Below the pieces are notes generated by a model, which was given only the letters and a program-made list of their open reading frames with translations, was not told where the DNA came from and made no database searches. From contig NKIU01000018.1 in NCBI GenBank assembly GCA_002256245.1, forward strand, positions 1 through 43,337: a stretch of DNA of 43,337 bases, written 5' to 3'. How positions within the stretch are numbered: the first letter of the stretch is position 1; every line of letters starts with the position of its first letter. Below are positions 1 through 7,920 of this stretch, in pieces. The position numbers were made by a program, and so were the translations under genes. The DNA is from Pseudorhodobacter sp. PARRP1. GTDB taxonomy: Bacteria; Pseudomonadota; Alphaproteobacteria; Rhodobacterales; Rhodobacteraceae.

Positions 1-73
1 GCTACAGATCCGGGCCGCAATCCTGAACCGCTTCACAGCTCTCGGAACGCCTGAAACTCAACGCGTGGGATGA
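1..73 (+). pseudogene. C-terminal end of an unidentified (possibly transposase) gene
   Basis: An open frame enters from the left edge and runs through a short C-terminal tail (IRAAILNRFTALGTPET, then QRVG) to a TGA at 71-73. The tail resembles the ends of insertion-sequence transposases that I recall from rhodobacteria, but I cannot name the family. Only 23 codons are visible. It lies next to a decayed IS3-type fragment on the other strand, which supports a mobile-element graveyard here. It could instead be the end of an ordinary gene. Confidence 0.35.
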
Positions 74-102
74 GTCCGTCCAAGGGAAGGGGGAACTCGA
101 TT

Positions 103-345
103 TCAGGCCGAATTGTGCAACAGAGCCGGACTACGTTCCAGAGCTGCGTGCACATCATTCAGGCCGACGGCTTCGTCACGATCGTCGCGTAGCTTCGCTT
201 TAACCCGCCGCCTAGTGCGCTTATTCCGAAGCTGAAGCCCTAACTCATTGTAAACTCTCGTCGCCTTCTTAATGTGTTGCGCCCCAGCACAGCTCTGCAT
301 CAGACTGCGGGCACGGCTGCGCATAGGGCGAATCGGCTGTTGCAT
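103..345 (-). pseudogene. Degenerate IS3-family transposase (OrfB) fragment
   Basis: The minus-strand reading contains a stretch near its middle (VYNELGLQLRNK, then RRVKAKLRDDR and EAVGLNDV) that matches the segment of IS3-family OrfB transposases just before the DDE catalytic core. Intact proteins continue into a WAMDF-type motif at the first catalytic Asp. Here that is replaced by unrelated residues and a stop, and the N-terminal part is also unlike the family. It is therefore an inactive remnant, cut at both sides. Together with the fragment at 1-73 it marks past insertion or deletion upstream of the polysaccharide locus. Confidence 0.6.
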
Positions 346-583
346 TGACGCTCGGCCTTTGGGCTATGAAGCGCTAGGGTCGGAGAGATTGAGAGGATAT
401 GTAGACAATCCCAAGGGACTGTTTTGTCAGCATGAACGATGCTGATCCCAAGGCCCGACAGGTTATGTCAGGCAAATCCCTCTTTGCAGCCTTGGCGCAG
501 TGTCGCCACACAGCAAACACATTGCCGCCTGATTTAGATCGCAGCTCACACAGGTCCGCCGCTTTAACCGATCGAGGTCTGTC
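346..583. promoter_or_regulatory. Gene-free leader of the RTX gene with a small inverted repeat
   Basis: No convincing gene is visible here. A 7-bp inverted repeat (TCAGCAT / ATGCTGA, arms 427-433 and 439-445) lies 139 bp before the downstream start codon. A 12-mer, TGTCAGGCAAAT, occurs at 466-477 and again at 2754-2765 behind the same gene. The Shine-Dalgarno GAGG at 574-577 belongs to the next gene. No -35/-10 pair could be assigned with confidence. Confidence 0.3.
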
Positions 584-2674
584 ATGTCTGCTGCCCAGCC
601 CAGTGCCGCTTTAGTCCCGTCTTCGTCAGCGGTTCCGGTGATCACCATCACTGCGGGAAGCTCTGCTTCCGCGATACAGGTCGCGATCAACTCGGCGGCG
701 CCGGGCACCCATATAGTCTTGCAGCAAGGAACCTATACTTTCAACAGGACCGTCATCGTCAACACGGACGGTATCACGCTCGAAGGGCAGGGCAATGTCA
801 CCATCATCGCCGACAGGTCGTTGGCGGGGGCGCCTGCAGTGCAGATCGGGTCTGGCCTGTTTCGCGAGACGGAAAGCAATGCGACGCATCTTGCGGCAGC
901 GGCCAATGTTGGGGCGACAAATCTGCATCTGACCAGCAGCGCCGGTCTGAGGGTCGGCGATGTGCTGTGGATCGAGCGCCCGAATGACGCGGCCCTGTTT
1001 GCCGAGATCGGTGATACCCAGTGGCAGCAAGACAAGCCCCTACGCACAGCAATGGTGGTGGTGACAGCGGTCAATGGCAGTACGGTCACGCTGGATCGCC
1101 CGCTGCCGTTTTCCTTTGATGCGGCGACAACAACCGTAGCCGTAGCGGATACGGTCGAGAATGTGACGCTGCGCAATCTGACCTTTCAGGGTGCTTACGG
1201 CACTGCGGACCCTGGCAACTTCAACAACATCAATCGCGCCGAGGACGGCGGGATGATGGTGCTAGTCAACAGTTCAGTCCGCACGGTGGTCGAGCATGTA
1301 GATATCGTAAATCCGGGCTCCAACGGGTTGGTGCTGGGCCGCTCGATTGATGCGGTGGTGGATGATGTGACGGTGACGGGCGCACAGAACAAGGGCGATG
1401 GCGGTAACGGTTATGGCTTTTGGATCCGCGATGTTTACGACAGCGTGTTCACCCATTTGCAAGCCGTCGATACCCGCCATGCTGTGCTGTTCGCCAGCTA
1501 TACATCTGCTGCGAACAACATGATCGAGGTCGATTTCACCAACCGTGACGTCAACTTTCACGGCGGGTTGGATCACGGAAACACGGTCGTCGTCCACAAT
1601 TCTGTCCGCACAGCCATTGAGCAGGCCTATATGGCTTCGGTCAGTTTTTTTAACGGCGGCACCACTTATGGCGCACCGACCGATGCGGATGCTAATGTGA
1701 TCAGGTTTGAAAATGTCGTAGCGACCGTCCGCGCCGATGCGGTGATGGCGGTTGATACAGGCGCTCGGATCAGCACACTTTCGGGTAATGACAGCGTAGC
1801 TGGGGGCGCGGGCGACGACTGGATTGAGCTTGGCACCGGATCTGATCTGGTGTTGGCCTCGGCGGGTGAAGATACGATCAACGGTGGGCAGGGCGTGGAC
1901 CGGTTGGTGATTGGAATGCACAGCTCGCAAGTTCTGGTGACGATGATCGGAGGTCAAAGCGTTATGCTCAGCGCACTGGGCCGCAGTTTCCTGTCAGGTA
2001 TCGAAGAGTTCCAATTCACCGACGGCGTTCAGGCCGCCACTAGCAAGCTGTTGACGCTGGTTTCGGCACCGATGGCGGCAGCAGTTGCGTTGGGCAGCAC
2101 CCTGCAACCAATCAGGATAGATGTGGCAAGTGACAGCCTTGCCGATTCTTCGGTGCAGAATGTGCGCATGACCGGGCGCGCGGATTTGGATTTTATCGGC
2201 AATGGCAATGACAACCAAGTCGTCGGCAACGCAGGCAACAACCTTATCTTCGGCGAGGCCGGGCGCGATCGCCTACACGGCGGTCTGGGCAACGATCTGC
2301 TGATTGGCGGGGCCGGCAATGATGCGCTGTCAGGCGGCTTGGGCAACGACACTTTGAACGGCGGCGACGATAGCAACACGTTAATCGGGGGGGCGGGGGC
2401 GGATGTCTTCATTGCCAGCCAAGGCATCAACTCTGTGCAGGATTTCAGTATCGCTGACCACGACGCGCTGGTGTTTTTTGGTTTTGGGGAAGCCGATCTG
2501 GCGGATTCACTCACCCACTGGCTGGAAGGCGCGGCCTCGGCGTCGGATGATTTTTCGATCCGAGCACAGGTGCGCGGTGGCGTCAGTTACATGACGCTGA
2601 CATCTGACTTGGGGGATTCTCTGACGATCGCGAATGCTGACGCAGTGGCATTGCGCGACTACCTGTTGGAATAG
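584..2674 (+). CDS. Secreted RTX protein with parallel beta-helix (pectate-lyase-like) domain
   Basis: This 696-residue protein has two visible parts. Residues about 20-400 form a pectate-lyase-type right-handed beta-helix, with a family-like start (repeated short beta strands after ITLEGQGNVTI) and an FHGGLDHGNT motif near 325. Residues about 400-440 and 540-620 carry glycine- and aspartate-rich calcium-binding nonapeptides such as GGAGNDALSGG. There is no N-terminal signal peptide, as expected for RTX proteins exported by a type I secretion system. The start is supported by GAGG six bases upstream. Secreted alginate C5-epimerases of the AlgE group have the same architecture, but their catalytic DPHE-type motif is not seen, so a polysaccharide lyase or matrix adhesin is equally possible. 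Its place beside the alginate-type operon suggests that it acts on or binds that polymer outside the cell (inference). No type I exporter gene lies in the window. Confidence 0.7.
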   Translation: MSAAQPSAALVPSSSAVPVITITAGSSASAIQVAINSAAPGTHIVLQQGTYTFNRTVIVNTDGITLEGQGNVTIIADRSLAGAPAVQIGSGLFRETESNATHLAAAANVGATNLHLTSSAGLRVGDVLWIERPNDAALFAEIGDTQWQQDKPLRTAMVVVTAVNGSTVTLDRPLPFSFDAATTTVAVADTVENVTLRNLTFQGAYGTADPGNFNNINRAEDGGMMVLVNSSVRTVVEHVDIVNPGSNGLVLGRSIDAVVDDVTVTGAQNKGDGGNGYGFWIRDVYDSVFTHLQAVDTRHAVLFASYTSAANNMIEVDFTNRDVNFHGGLDHGNTVVVHNSVRTAIEQAYMASVSFFNGGTTYGAPTDADANVIRFENVVATVRADAVMAVDTGARISTLSGNDSVAGGAGDDWIELGTGSDLVLASAGEDTINGGQGVDRLVIGMHSSQVLVTMIGGQSVMLSALGRSFLSGIEEFQFTDGVQAATSKLLTLVSAPMAAAVALGSTLQPIRIDVASDSLADSSVQNVRMTGRADLDFIGNGNDNQVVGNAGNNLIFGEAGRDRLHGGLGNDLLIGGAGNDALSGGLGNDTLNGGDDSNTLIGGAGADVFIASQGINSVQDFSIADHDALVFFGFGEADLADSLTHWLEGAASASDDFSIRAQVRGGVSYMTLTSDLGDSLTIANADAVALRDYLLE

Positions 2675-3042
2675 CGTGTTATATTAGAGCATCGTGCGCG
2701 CCGGATAGTGGTGCGCAGCACATTAGGAAACATAGGCATTTGCCTGACCGTAGTGTCAGGCAAATGCGCAGCTCCAGACTCGTCAAGGCATGCGAACCGC
2801 GCAATTGCCTGTTTTTTCGCCTATTCCCGCAGTTCGACACGCGGGAATACGCCGAATGCTGCACTGCGTCATTGTGCCGTCGCAATCCAGAGACATAAAG
2901 TTGACTGTGTAGGAGTTTTGTATTTTCGGCTTATGCCGAAACGTTTCCGAGTTTGAGTGCCGGGGGGGAGAAGACATTCAACCAGCGCTTAACGGTGTGC
3001 GCCCATTTGGGCATCCACCGATTGAAGGCAAATCCCGAAGGA
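2675..3042. repeat. Gene-free spacer with a perfect 13-bp inverted repeat
   Basis: The spacer between the RTX gene and the regulator contains a perfect stem (GCATTTGCCTGAC, arms 2736-2748 and 2755-2767, loop of six). It is not followed by a T-run, so it is either a weak terminator for the RTX gene or a binding site. One arm repeats the 12-mer found at 466-477. A second smaller palindrome (TTTCGGC / GCCGAAA, 2924-2930 and 2935-2941) lies near the regulator gene. A lone TTGACT at 2901-2906 has no matching -10 at normal spacing. I see no gene. Confidence 0.55.
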
Positions 3043-3750
3043 ATGATGAAATTGACCTCTGAAGATCTGGCGATCCGCTTATTGGTCATCGATAAAGATC
3101 CCATGTTTGCTATGGGCCTGTGTTCCCTGTTGGAGAAGCAGCCGCAGATCAGGGCGGCGTCGCGCACGCCTCAGGAAGCGCTTGCAATCTTTCAAGATCA
3201 GAATCCCACTGTCGACAACGTTGCACAGACAAACGGCGCGCATGTCGATATCGCTTTGTTGGATCCAGCGCAGTTTGATCTGGTGCCGCTGAAACTGATG
3301 GTCGGACTGCGTGCCAAGTTAGGGATATGCAGTGCGATCAGCTACACCAATGATCTGTCGACCACCTTGGCAAGATCATGCCTTTCCGCAGGTTTTCGCG
3401 GCGTCCTGCCGCGCTCGATCGGACTGGATCAGCTCCAGAACGCGATCTCTGTGGTTCATGGTGGGGCGACTTGTATTGATCCCATTTTTGCCAATCTGTT
3501 CGAAGCTGCGCAACCAATGGCGACGGCATCGCGACCACGTGATCTGACCGATCGAGAAATCTACGTATTGAAGTCGGTTGCGTTCGGCAAAAGCCTGAAA
3601 GAGATCGGGCTGGAGCTTGCACTGTCGTCTAAAACAATCGAGACCTACAAGGCGCGCGGCAGCAGCAAACTGAACCTGCAAGGACGCCGCGCAATCGTTG
3701 AATATGCGATTCGTAATGGTTGGGTTCAATCGGAAGAACGCTTCGGCTGA
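3043..3750 (+). CDS. LuxR-type response regulator (divergent receiver plus HTH)
   Basis: A 235-residue DNA-binding regulator. Residues 10-140 form a receiver-like domain with acidic residues D17 and D19, a candidate phospho-acceptor D74 (IALLDP) and a conserved-looking switch region (SYTND). The lysine expected after the fourth strand is replaced by arginine (GVLPRS). Residues about 170-232 are a typical LuxR helix-turn-helix (LTDREIYVLKSVAFGKS, with the recognition helix around SSKTIETYKARGSSKL). I placed the start at the ATG pair at 3043/3046 behind GAAGGA; a TTG at 2953 in frame would add 30 residues but lacks a ribosome site. It is transcribed toward the polysaccharide operon and lies directly upstream of it, so it is a candidate regulator of that operon (inference). 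No sensor kinase is adjacent. Confidence 0.8.
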   Translation: MMKLTSEDLAIRLLVIDKDPMFAMGLCSLLEKQPQIRAASRTPQEALAIFQDQNPTVDNVAQTNGAHVDIALLDPAQFDLVPLKLMVGLRAKLGICSAISYTNDLSTTLARSCLSAGFRGVLPRSIGLDQLQNAISVVHGGATCIDPIFANLFEAAQPMATASRPRDLTDREIYVLKSVAFGKSLKEIGLELALSSKTIETYKARGSSKLNLQGRRAIVEYAIRNGWVQSEERFG

Positions 3751-3775
3751 CATATCAAAAACGGGCTAAAACGCG

Positions 3776-3811
3776 CAAGCACAGCGCATCCGAAAGGGTG
3801 CGCTGTGCTTG
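3776..3811 (+). terminator. Hairpin terminator after the regulator gene
   Basis: A 16-bp stem with one G-U pair (arms 3776-3791 and 3796-3811) encloses a GAAA tetraloop, 25 bases after the regulator stop codon. The following bases are only moderately T-rich (TGGCTATTGTTTC), so termination may be incomplete. It separates the regulator transcript from the algD operon. Confidence 0.7.
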
Positions 3812-4015
3812 TGGCTATTGTTTCTGCATTGCAGCATAAACTTTTCGGCTTTTCCCTACATTAGACCCAAAAACGTAAGGCATTTGGTAAAAATTACCCA
3901 CAAAAATAAGGGTTTAGCCTGACTTTCCAAAAACTTTCTGCCGTCCTTAATGTGCCGTTAATGCTGCACTGCCGCATTTTCGCCGCAGGAATGCCACTTC
4001 AAAAGGACGATTGTG
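3812..4015 (+). promoter_or_regulatory. A+T-rich upstream region of the algD operon
   Basis: About 200 bases that are clearly richer in A and T than the flanking genes precede algD and most likely hold the promoter of the whole operon. A small palindrome GGTAA-AAA-TTACC lies at 3886-3898. I could not identify a convincing sigma-70, sigma-54 or AlgU-type promoter. The Shine-Dalgarno AAAGGA lies at 4003-4008, just before the algD start. Confidence 0.4.
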
Positions 4016-5329
4016 ATGGCCAAAATTGTCGTGTTCGGGATCGGTTATGTGGGTGTTGTCTCGGCAGCTTGCCTTGCCAAAGACGGCCATGAAGTAATCG
4101 CGGTGGACGTAGATCCGGGCAAGGTTGCCTCGATCAACGCAGGCCTTTCGCCCATCGTCGAACACGGCCTGCCAGAGCTGATCGCCGAGGTTTTTGCCGC
4201 AGGCAAGCTGACCGCCACTCTGGATGCCGCCGCCGCCGTGCGCGCCGCCGATGCGTCGTTTGTCTGCGTTGGCACCCCTTCCGCCGAGGATGGCTCTATC
4301 GGGCTGAAATACGTCGAAAGCTGCTGCCGCGCGATTGCCGCAGCGCTTCCCGGCAAGGATGGCTTCCATTCGGTGATCGTGCGCTCGACCATCGTTCCGG
4401 GCACGATGGAGAAAGTCTGCATCCCGATCCTTGAGGAATATTCCGGCATGGAGGCGGGCGTTGGGTTCGGCGTCGGCTACTACCCCGAGTTTCTGCGCGA
4501 AAGCACCGCCATTCAGGACTACTACGACCCCGGCCTGATCGTGTTCGGTGCGCTGGAGAAAAAGACCGCCGACTTCCTGACGATGCTGAACAAAGACCTG
4601 CCTTGCGATGTGAACGTCGTCGATGTGCGCTCGGCCGAGATGATCAAATACACCTCGAACGCTTGGCGCGCGGTGAAAGTCACGTTTGCGAACGAGATCG
4701 GCAATATCGCCAAGGCTTGCGGGCTGGATGGCCAGGCGGTGATGAAGATTCTGTGCTCGGATCACAAAGTGTCGATGAGCCCGTATTTCATGCGCCCCGG
4801 CTTTGCGTTTGGCGGATCTTGCCTGCCGAAAGATGTCCGCGCCCTGCGTTCCATCGCCGCCGATATCGAAGTGGCCTCGCCGCTGCTGGATGCCGTGCTG
4901 GTCGCCAATGCCGAACAGATCAACCGCGCCGAGGCGATGGTGATGGCGTCGGGGTCTACCTCGGTTGGCCTTGTCGGCATCAGCTTCAAGCCCGGCACCG
5001 ATGACATGCGCGAAAGCCCGCTTGCCGAACTTGCGGCGCGGCTGATCGACCAGGGCATGACCCTGAACGTCTACGACCCCTTCGTGCATGAAGCCTACGC
5101 CAACGACATGAGTGCGGCAGGCCGTGGCAACGATTACAACATTGATCTGAAGGACCGTCTGGTGCCGACGATCAAGGAACTGCTGGCGAAGTCTGACATC
5201 GTGCTGGTCGGCAACAAATACGATGACACGCTGGAGGAATTGAACGCCTCGACCCATCCGGTGATCGACCTGACGCGGATCAAGGCGGGCAAACGCTCGG
5301 GCGGCACTTATCAGGGCATTTGCTGGTAA
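4016..5329 (+). CDS. algD: GDP-mannose 6-dehydrogenase
   Basis: AlgD oxidises GDP-mannose with two NAD+ to GDP-mannuronate, the activated precursor of alginate, in the cytoplasm. The 437-residue length fits the family. An N-terminal Rossmann motif (GIGYVG, residues 8-13) binds NAD. The catalytic cysteine is C269 in FAFGGSCLPKD, at the place of the known active-site Cys of Pseudomonas AlgD. The C-terminal domain begins near residue 315 (GISFKPGTDDMRESP). I chose the ATG at 4016, well spaced from AAAGGA; a GTG three bases earlier is possible. It is the first gene of the operon, as in Pseudomonas, and its stop codon shares a base with the alg8 start. The UDP-glucose/UDP-ManNAc dehydrogenase relatives are less likely given alg8 and alg44 next door. 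Confidence 0.93.
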   Translation: MAKIVVFGIGYVGVVSAACLAKDGHEVIAVDVDPGKVASINAGLSPIVEHGLPELIAEVFAAGKLTATLDAAAAVRAADASFVCVGTPSAEDGSIGLKYVESCCRAIAAALPGKDGFHSVIVRSTIVPGTMEKVCIPILEEYSGMEAGVGFGVGYYPEFLRESTAIQDYYDPGLIVFGALEKKTADFLTMLNKDLPCDVNVVDVRSAEMIKYTSNAWRAVKVTFANEIGNIAKACGLDGQAVMKILCSDHKVSMSPYFMRPGFAFGGSCLPKDVRALRSIAADIEVASPLLDAVLVANAEQINRAEAMVMASGSTSVGLVGISFKPGTDDMRESPLAELAARLIDQGMTLNVYDPFVHEAYANDMSAAGRGNDYNIDLKDRLVPTIKELLAKSDIVLVGNKYDDTLEELNASTHPVIDLTRIKAGKRSGGTYQGICW

Positions 5330-6807
5330 TGATGATGCTGGGACATATCGCCTTTATCGCGGTGATGGTGGGGCTTGGCCTGAGCCTGCCCTTCCACGCG
5401 ATTGGCGATGTCGGAAGCGCATTGGTCGTGGTCGGGGTGATTGGCCTGTGGCGCTACACCTGGGCTGCGATCAACTTCGGGCGTGCGGCGCTGTTCCTGA
5501 AATGGGTCTATCCAGCGCGCAGGGCACGGGCGATGGCGGCTTATGCGGCCCTGCCCACGCCTGCGCATGCGTATTTCTTGGTGACCAGCTACAAGATCGA
5601 ACCCGAAGTTACGACGCGGGTTTATCAGGCTTTGTTCCGCGCGGCAGCGGCCTCTGCGGGCGGGGCGACGGTGGTGTGTTCGGTGGTCGATACCGCCGAC
5701 GCGCGCCTGATCCGCAATATCTTTGACCGGATGGCGGTGGATACCTCCACCACCCTCCTGATGGTCGACCAAATCGCAGGCACCGGCAAACGCGACGCCC
5801 TCGCGCGCTCCCTGCGCTTGATCGCAGGCGAGGCCCCAACTCGCCGCGACATCGTGCTGTTCGTCGATGGCGACAGCTGCGTGCCCGAAGACATCGTGGC
5901 GGCCACAGCGCCCTTCTTCACCAACCCCGATATGGGTGCTGTGACGACGGATGAAGAAGTCGAGATTCGCGCCACCGATATGCCGCTGTTCCGCGATTGG
6001 TTCATGCTGCGCTTTAACCAGCGGCAGGTGATGATGTCCTCGATGGGGCTGTCGGACCGCGTGCTGACCCTGACCGGACGGATGAGCGTGGTGCGCGCCG
6101 ATCTTGCCACCAACGCAGGTTTCATCCAGCAAGTACAAAGCGACTTCATCGACCATTGGCGCCTTGGTCGGGTGAATTTCCTGACCGGTGACGATAAATC
6201 CACTTGGTTCTGGCTGCTGAAGAACGGCTACAAGATGGGCTACCTGCCCGACGTGGCTTCGCTGTCGATGGAAAGCCAGCCGCGCCCCGGTTTTGTCGAT
6301 TCCGCGCTGACCCTAATGATGCGTTGGTTCGGCAACATGCTGCGCACCAATGGCCGGGCGCTATCTTTGTCGCCCAACAGAATCGGCTGGTTTACCTGGT
6401 GGTCGATCCTTGATCAGCGCGTCGGCATCTGGACCACGCTGGCAGGCCCGATCTCGGTGCTGTTGGGTGCTGCGTTTATCGAGCCCTTAGCGCTACCTGT
6501 CTACATCGCGTGGATCATGTTCACCCGCTACACCTATTGCTGGATTCTGGCGACAGTGCGGATGCAGCCCTTCCCGATCACCTATCCGTTCTTGCTGTAT
6601 TTCAGCCAGATCACCGGGGCGGCTGTGAAAAGTTTCGTGCTGTTCCGCCTGGATCGCCAACGCTGGACCCGGCAATCCACCCGCAAGGCGCGCGCTGTAT
6701 CGCTGCCGCTGGGCCAACGCCTGCAAGCCTATTCCTCGACTTTCTCTCACGCTCTGGCCCTTGGATGGCTGACTTTGGGCGTGGTTCTTTTGTCTGGCAT
6801 CGTCTGA
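5329..6807 (+). CDS. alg8: Mannuronan polymerase, GT2 glycosyltransferase
   Basis: Alg8 is the inner-membrane glycosyltransferase that polymerises GDP-mannuronate. The 492-residue protein has two N-terminal membrane helices (to about residue 60), a cytoplasmic GT-A core and four or so C-terminal helices. The core shows the nucleotide- and metal-binding DGD (D180-D182, FVDGDSC), a TDEEVEI segment, the acceptor-site TGDD (D288, D289) and a QR-V-W segment (DQRVGIWT) in the position of the family's QxxRW. Three ATG codons in a row (5329, 5332, 5335) overlap the algD stop, so translation is probably coupled to algD. The partner Alg44 is encoded directly downstream. Confidence 0.92.
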   Translation: MMMLGHIAFIAVMVGLGLSLPFHAIGDVGSALVVVGVIGLWRYTWAAINFGRAALFLKWVYPARRARAMAAYAALPTPAHAYFLVTSYKIEPEVTTRVYQALFRAAAASAGGATVVCSVVDTADARLIRNIFDRMAVDTSTTLLMVDQIAGTGKRDALARSLRLIAGEAPTRRDIVLFVDGDSCVPEDIVAATAPFFTNPDMGAVTTDEEVEIRATDMPLFRDWFMLRFNQRQVMMSSMGLSDRVLTLTGRMSVVRADLATNAGFIQQVQSDFIDHWRLGRVNFLTGDDKSTWFWLLKNGYKMGYLPDVASLSMESQPRPGFVDSALTLMMRWFGNMLRTNGRALSLSPNRIGWFTWWSILDQRVGIWTTLAGPISVLLGAAFIEPLALPVYIAWIMFTRYTYCWILATVRMQPFPITYPFLLYFSQITGAAVKSFVLFRLDRQRWTRQSTRKARAVSLPLGQRLQAYSSTFSHALALGWLTLGVVLLSGIV

Positions 6808-6827
6808 ATTCGTGAAGGATCGCTGAA

Positions 6828-7853
6828 ATGGAAACCAACACCGCGCTGACCCAAACGCTGCCCAACCTGCCGGTTCAGGGCGAGCATCCTTTGCTGGATA
6901 TTCCCTTCGTCGTCGGTATCGACGGGCGGCAGTTCAAGGGTGAGCGGCTGTCACTGGTCGCAGCCGAGATCACCGGCCTGATGGACCCGGCCTTGGATGG
7001 GGCCACCCGCCTGATGCGCTTCATGTTCCCGTTCAAAGGCTTCAGCGTCACGCTGGAAGTGCTGGGCCAAGTGCAATCTCTGGATCGCGGCAACGGTCAC
7101 GCCACCGTCAGCTTCGTCGACCCGGCGGCCGAGCATCTGCCGCAGCTGCGCCATCTGATCAACTCTTACATCGCGGGCGATCTGGTGGCCTTGGGCGAGG
7201 TGATTGGCGTCGCCCCGTCGATCCCATCCCCCGCCAACCGCGCCGCCGCGATGAACGGCAAGAGCCTGACCTTCAGCCGTGTGTTGGGCAGCGCTGGGCT
7301 GGCCCTTGCCACCTTGGCCTTGCTCGCCGCCGTTGGCACCTTAGCCTATAACCGCATCTTCACCCAACCCCTCGCCGCGCCCGGTCTGGCCGTGCAAGAT
7401 GGCATGACGCTGACCGCCACCGCAGGCGGACAGGTTGATTACGTCAACCTCGCCGCCGCCAAGGGCGAGGTTGCCTTCACCATCCGCGCCACCTCGGGCG
7501 AGATGTTGTCGATTGCGATGCCCTGCGATTGCACCGCAACGGCCCTTGCCGCAACCGTCGGCGCGACCGTCAGCGCAGGCGAGCCGATGTTGAACGTCCA
7601 TACCGCTGACGCGCCCGTTTTGCTGACCGCAACCGTGCCCGCCGCTGATGTGCTGACGCTGGCCTTTGCCGATCACGTCAAGGTGCAGTTCGGCGATGGC
7701 AGCACGATCAACGCCGCCGTCGATCCCGCCAGCCTGCGGGCTGAGGCCACCGACGCAGGCCTGCCGGTGCGGCTGATCCCTGCCACAGCTTTGCAAGCCG
7801 ACCAAGCAGGCCAGTTGGCCAAGCTGACCATCATCAAGAAATCCTGGTTCTAA
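6828..7853 (+). CDS. alg44: Alg44-like polymerase co-subunit with degenerate PilZ domain
   Basis: Alg44 is the membrane partner of Alg8; in Pseudomonas its N-terminal PilZ domain binds cyclic di-GMP and switches polymerisation on. This 341-residue protein keeps the layout: a cytoplasmic domain (1-150), one transmembrane helix (about 152-174) and a periplasmic HlyD-like domain (about 190-340). However, the first 33 residues contain no arginine at all, so the RxxxR motif that grips cyclic di-GMP is missing, and the D/NxSxxG loop is also not recognisable (LSLVAAEITG). Control by cyclic di-GMP through this protein is therefore doubtful. The gene lies 20 bases after alg8, with AAGGA before the ATG. 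It is slightly shorter than the Pseudomonas protein (about 390 residues). Confidence 0.85.
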   Translation: METNTALTQTLPNLPVQGEHPLLDIPFVVGIDGRQFKGERLSLVAAEITGLMDPALDGATRLMRFMFPFKGFSVTLEVLGQVQSLDRGNGHATVSFVDPAAEHLPQLRHLINSYIAGDLVALGEVIGVAPSIPSPANRAAAMNGKSLTFSRVLGSAGLALATLALLAAVGTLAYNRIFTQPLAAPGLAVQDGMTLTATAGGQVDYVNLAAAKGEVAFTIRATSGEMLSIAMPCDCTATALAATVGATVSAGEPMLNVHTADAPVLLTATVPAADVLTLAFADHVKVQFGDGSTINAAVDPASLRAEATDAGLPVRLIPATALQADQAGQLAKLTIIKKSWF

Positions 7854-7920
7854 ATTCCATCAGCTCGCCTTTCCACCACGATGAATTTCCACCTCGGTCA
7901 ATGTCTTAGCGGAGCGCGCA

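Noticed and set aside
2953-3042. TTG start extending the LuxR regulator by 30 residues
   Set aside because: No ribosome site, and the extension is not part of a receiver domain; the ATG pair after GAAGGA fits better.
3947-5257. 436-codon minus-strand frame opposite algD
   Set aside because: Low-complexity, His/Arg/Asp-rich translation; AlgD on the plus strand has all motifs.
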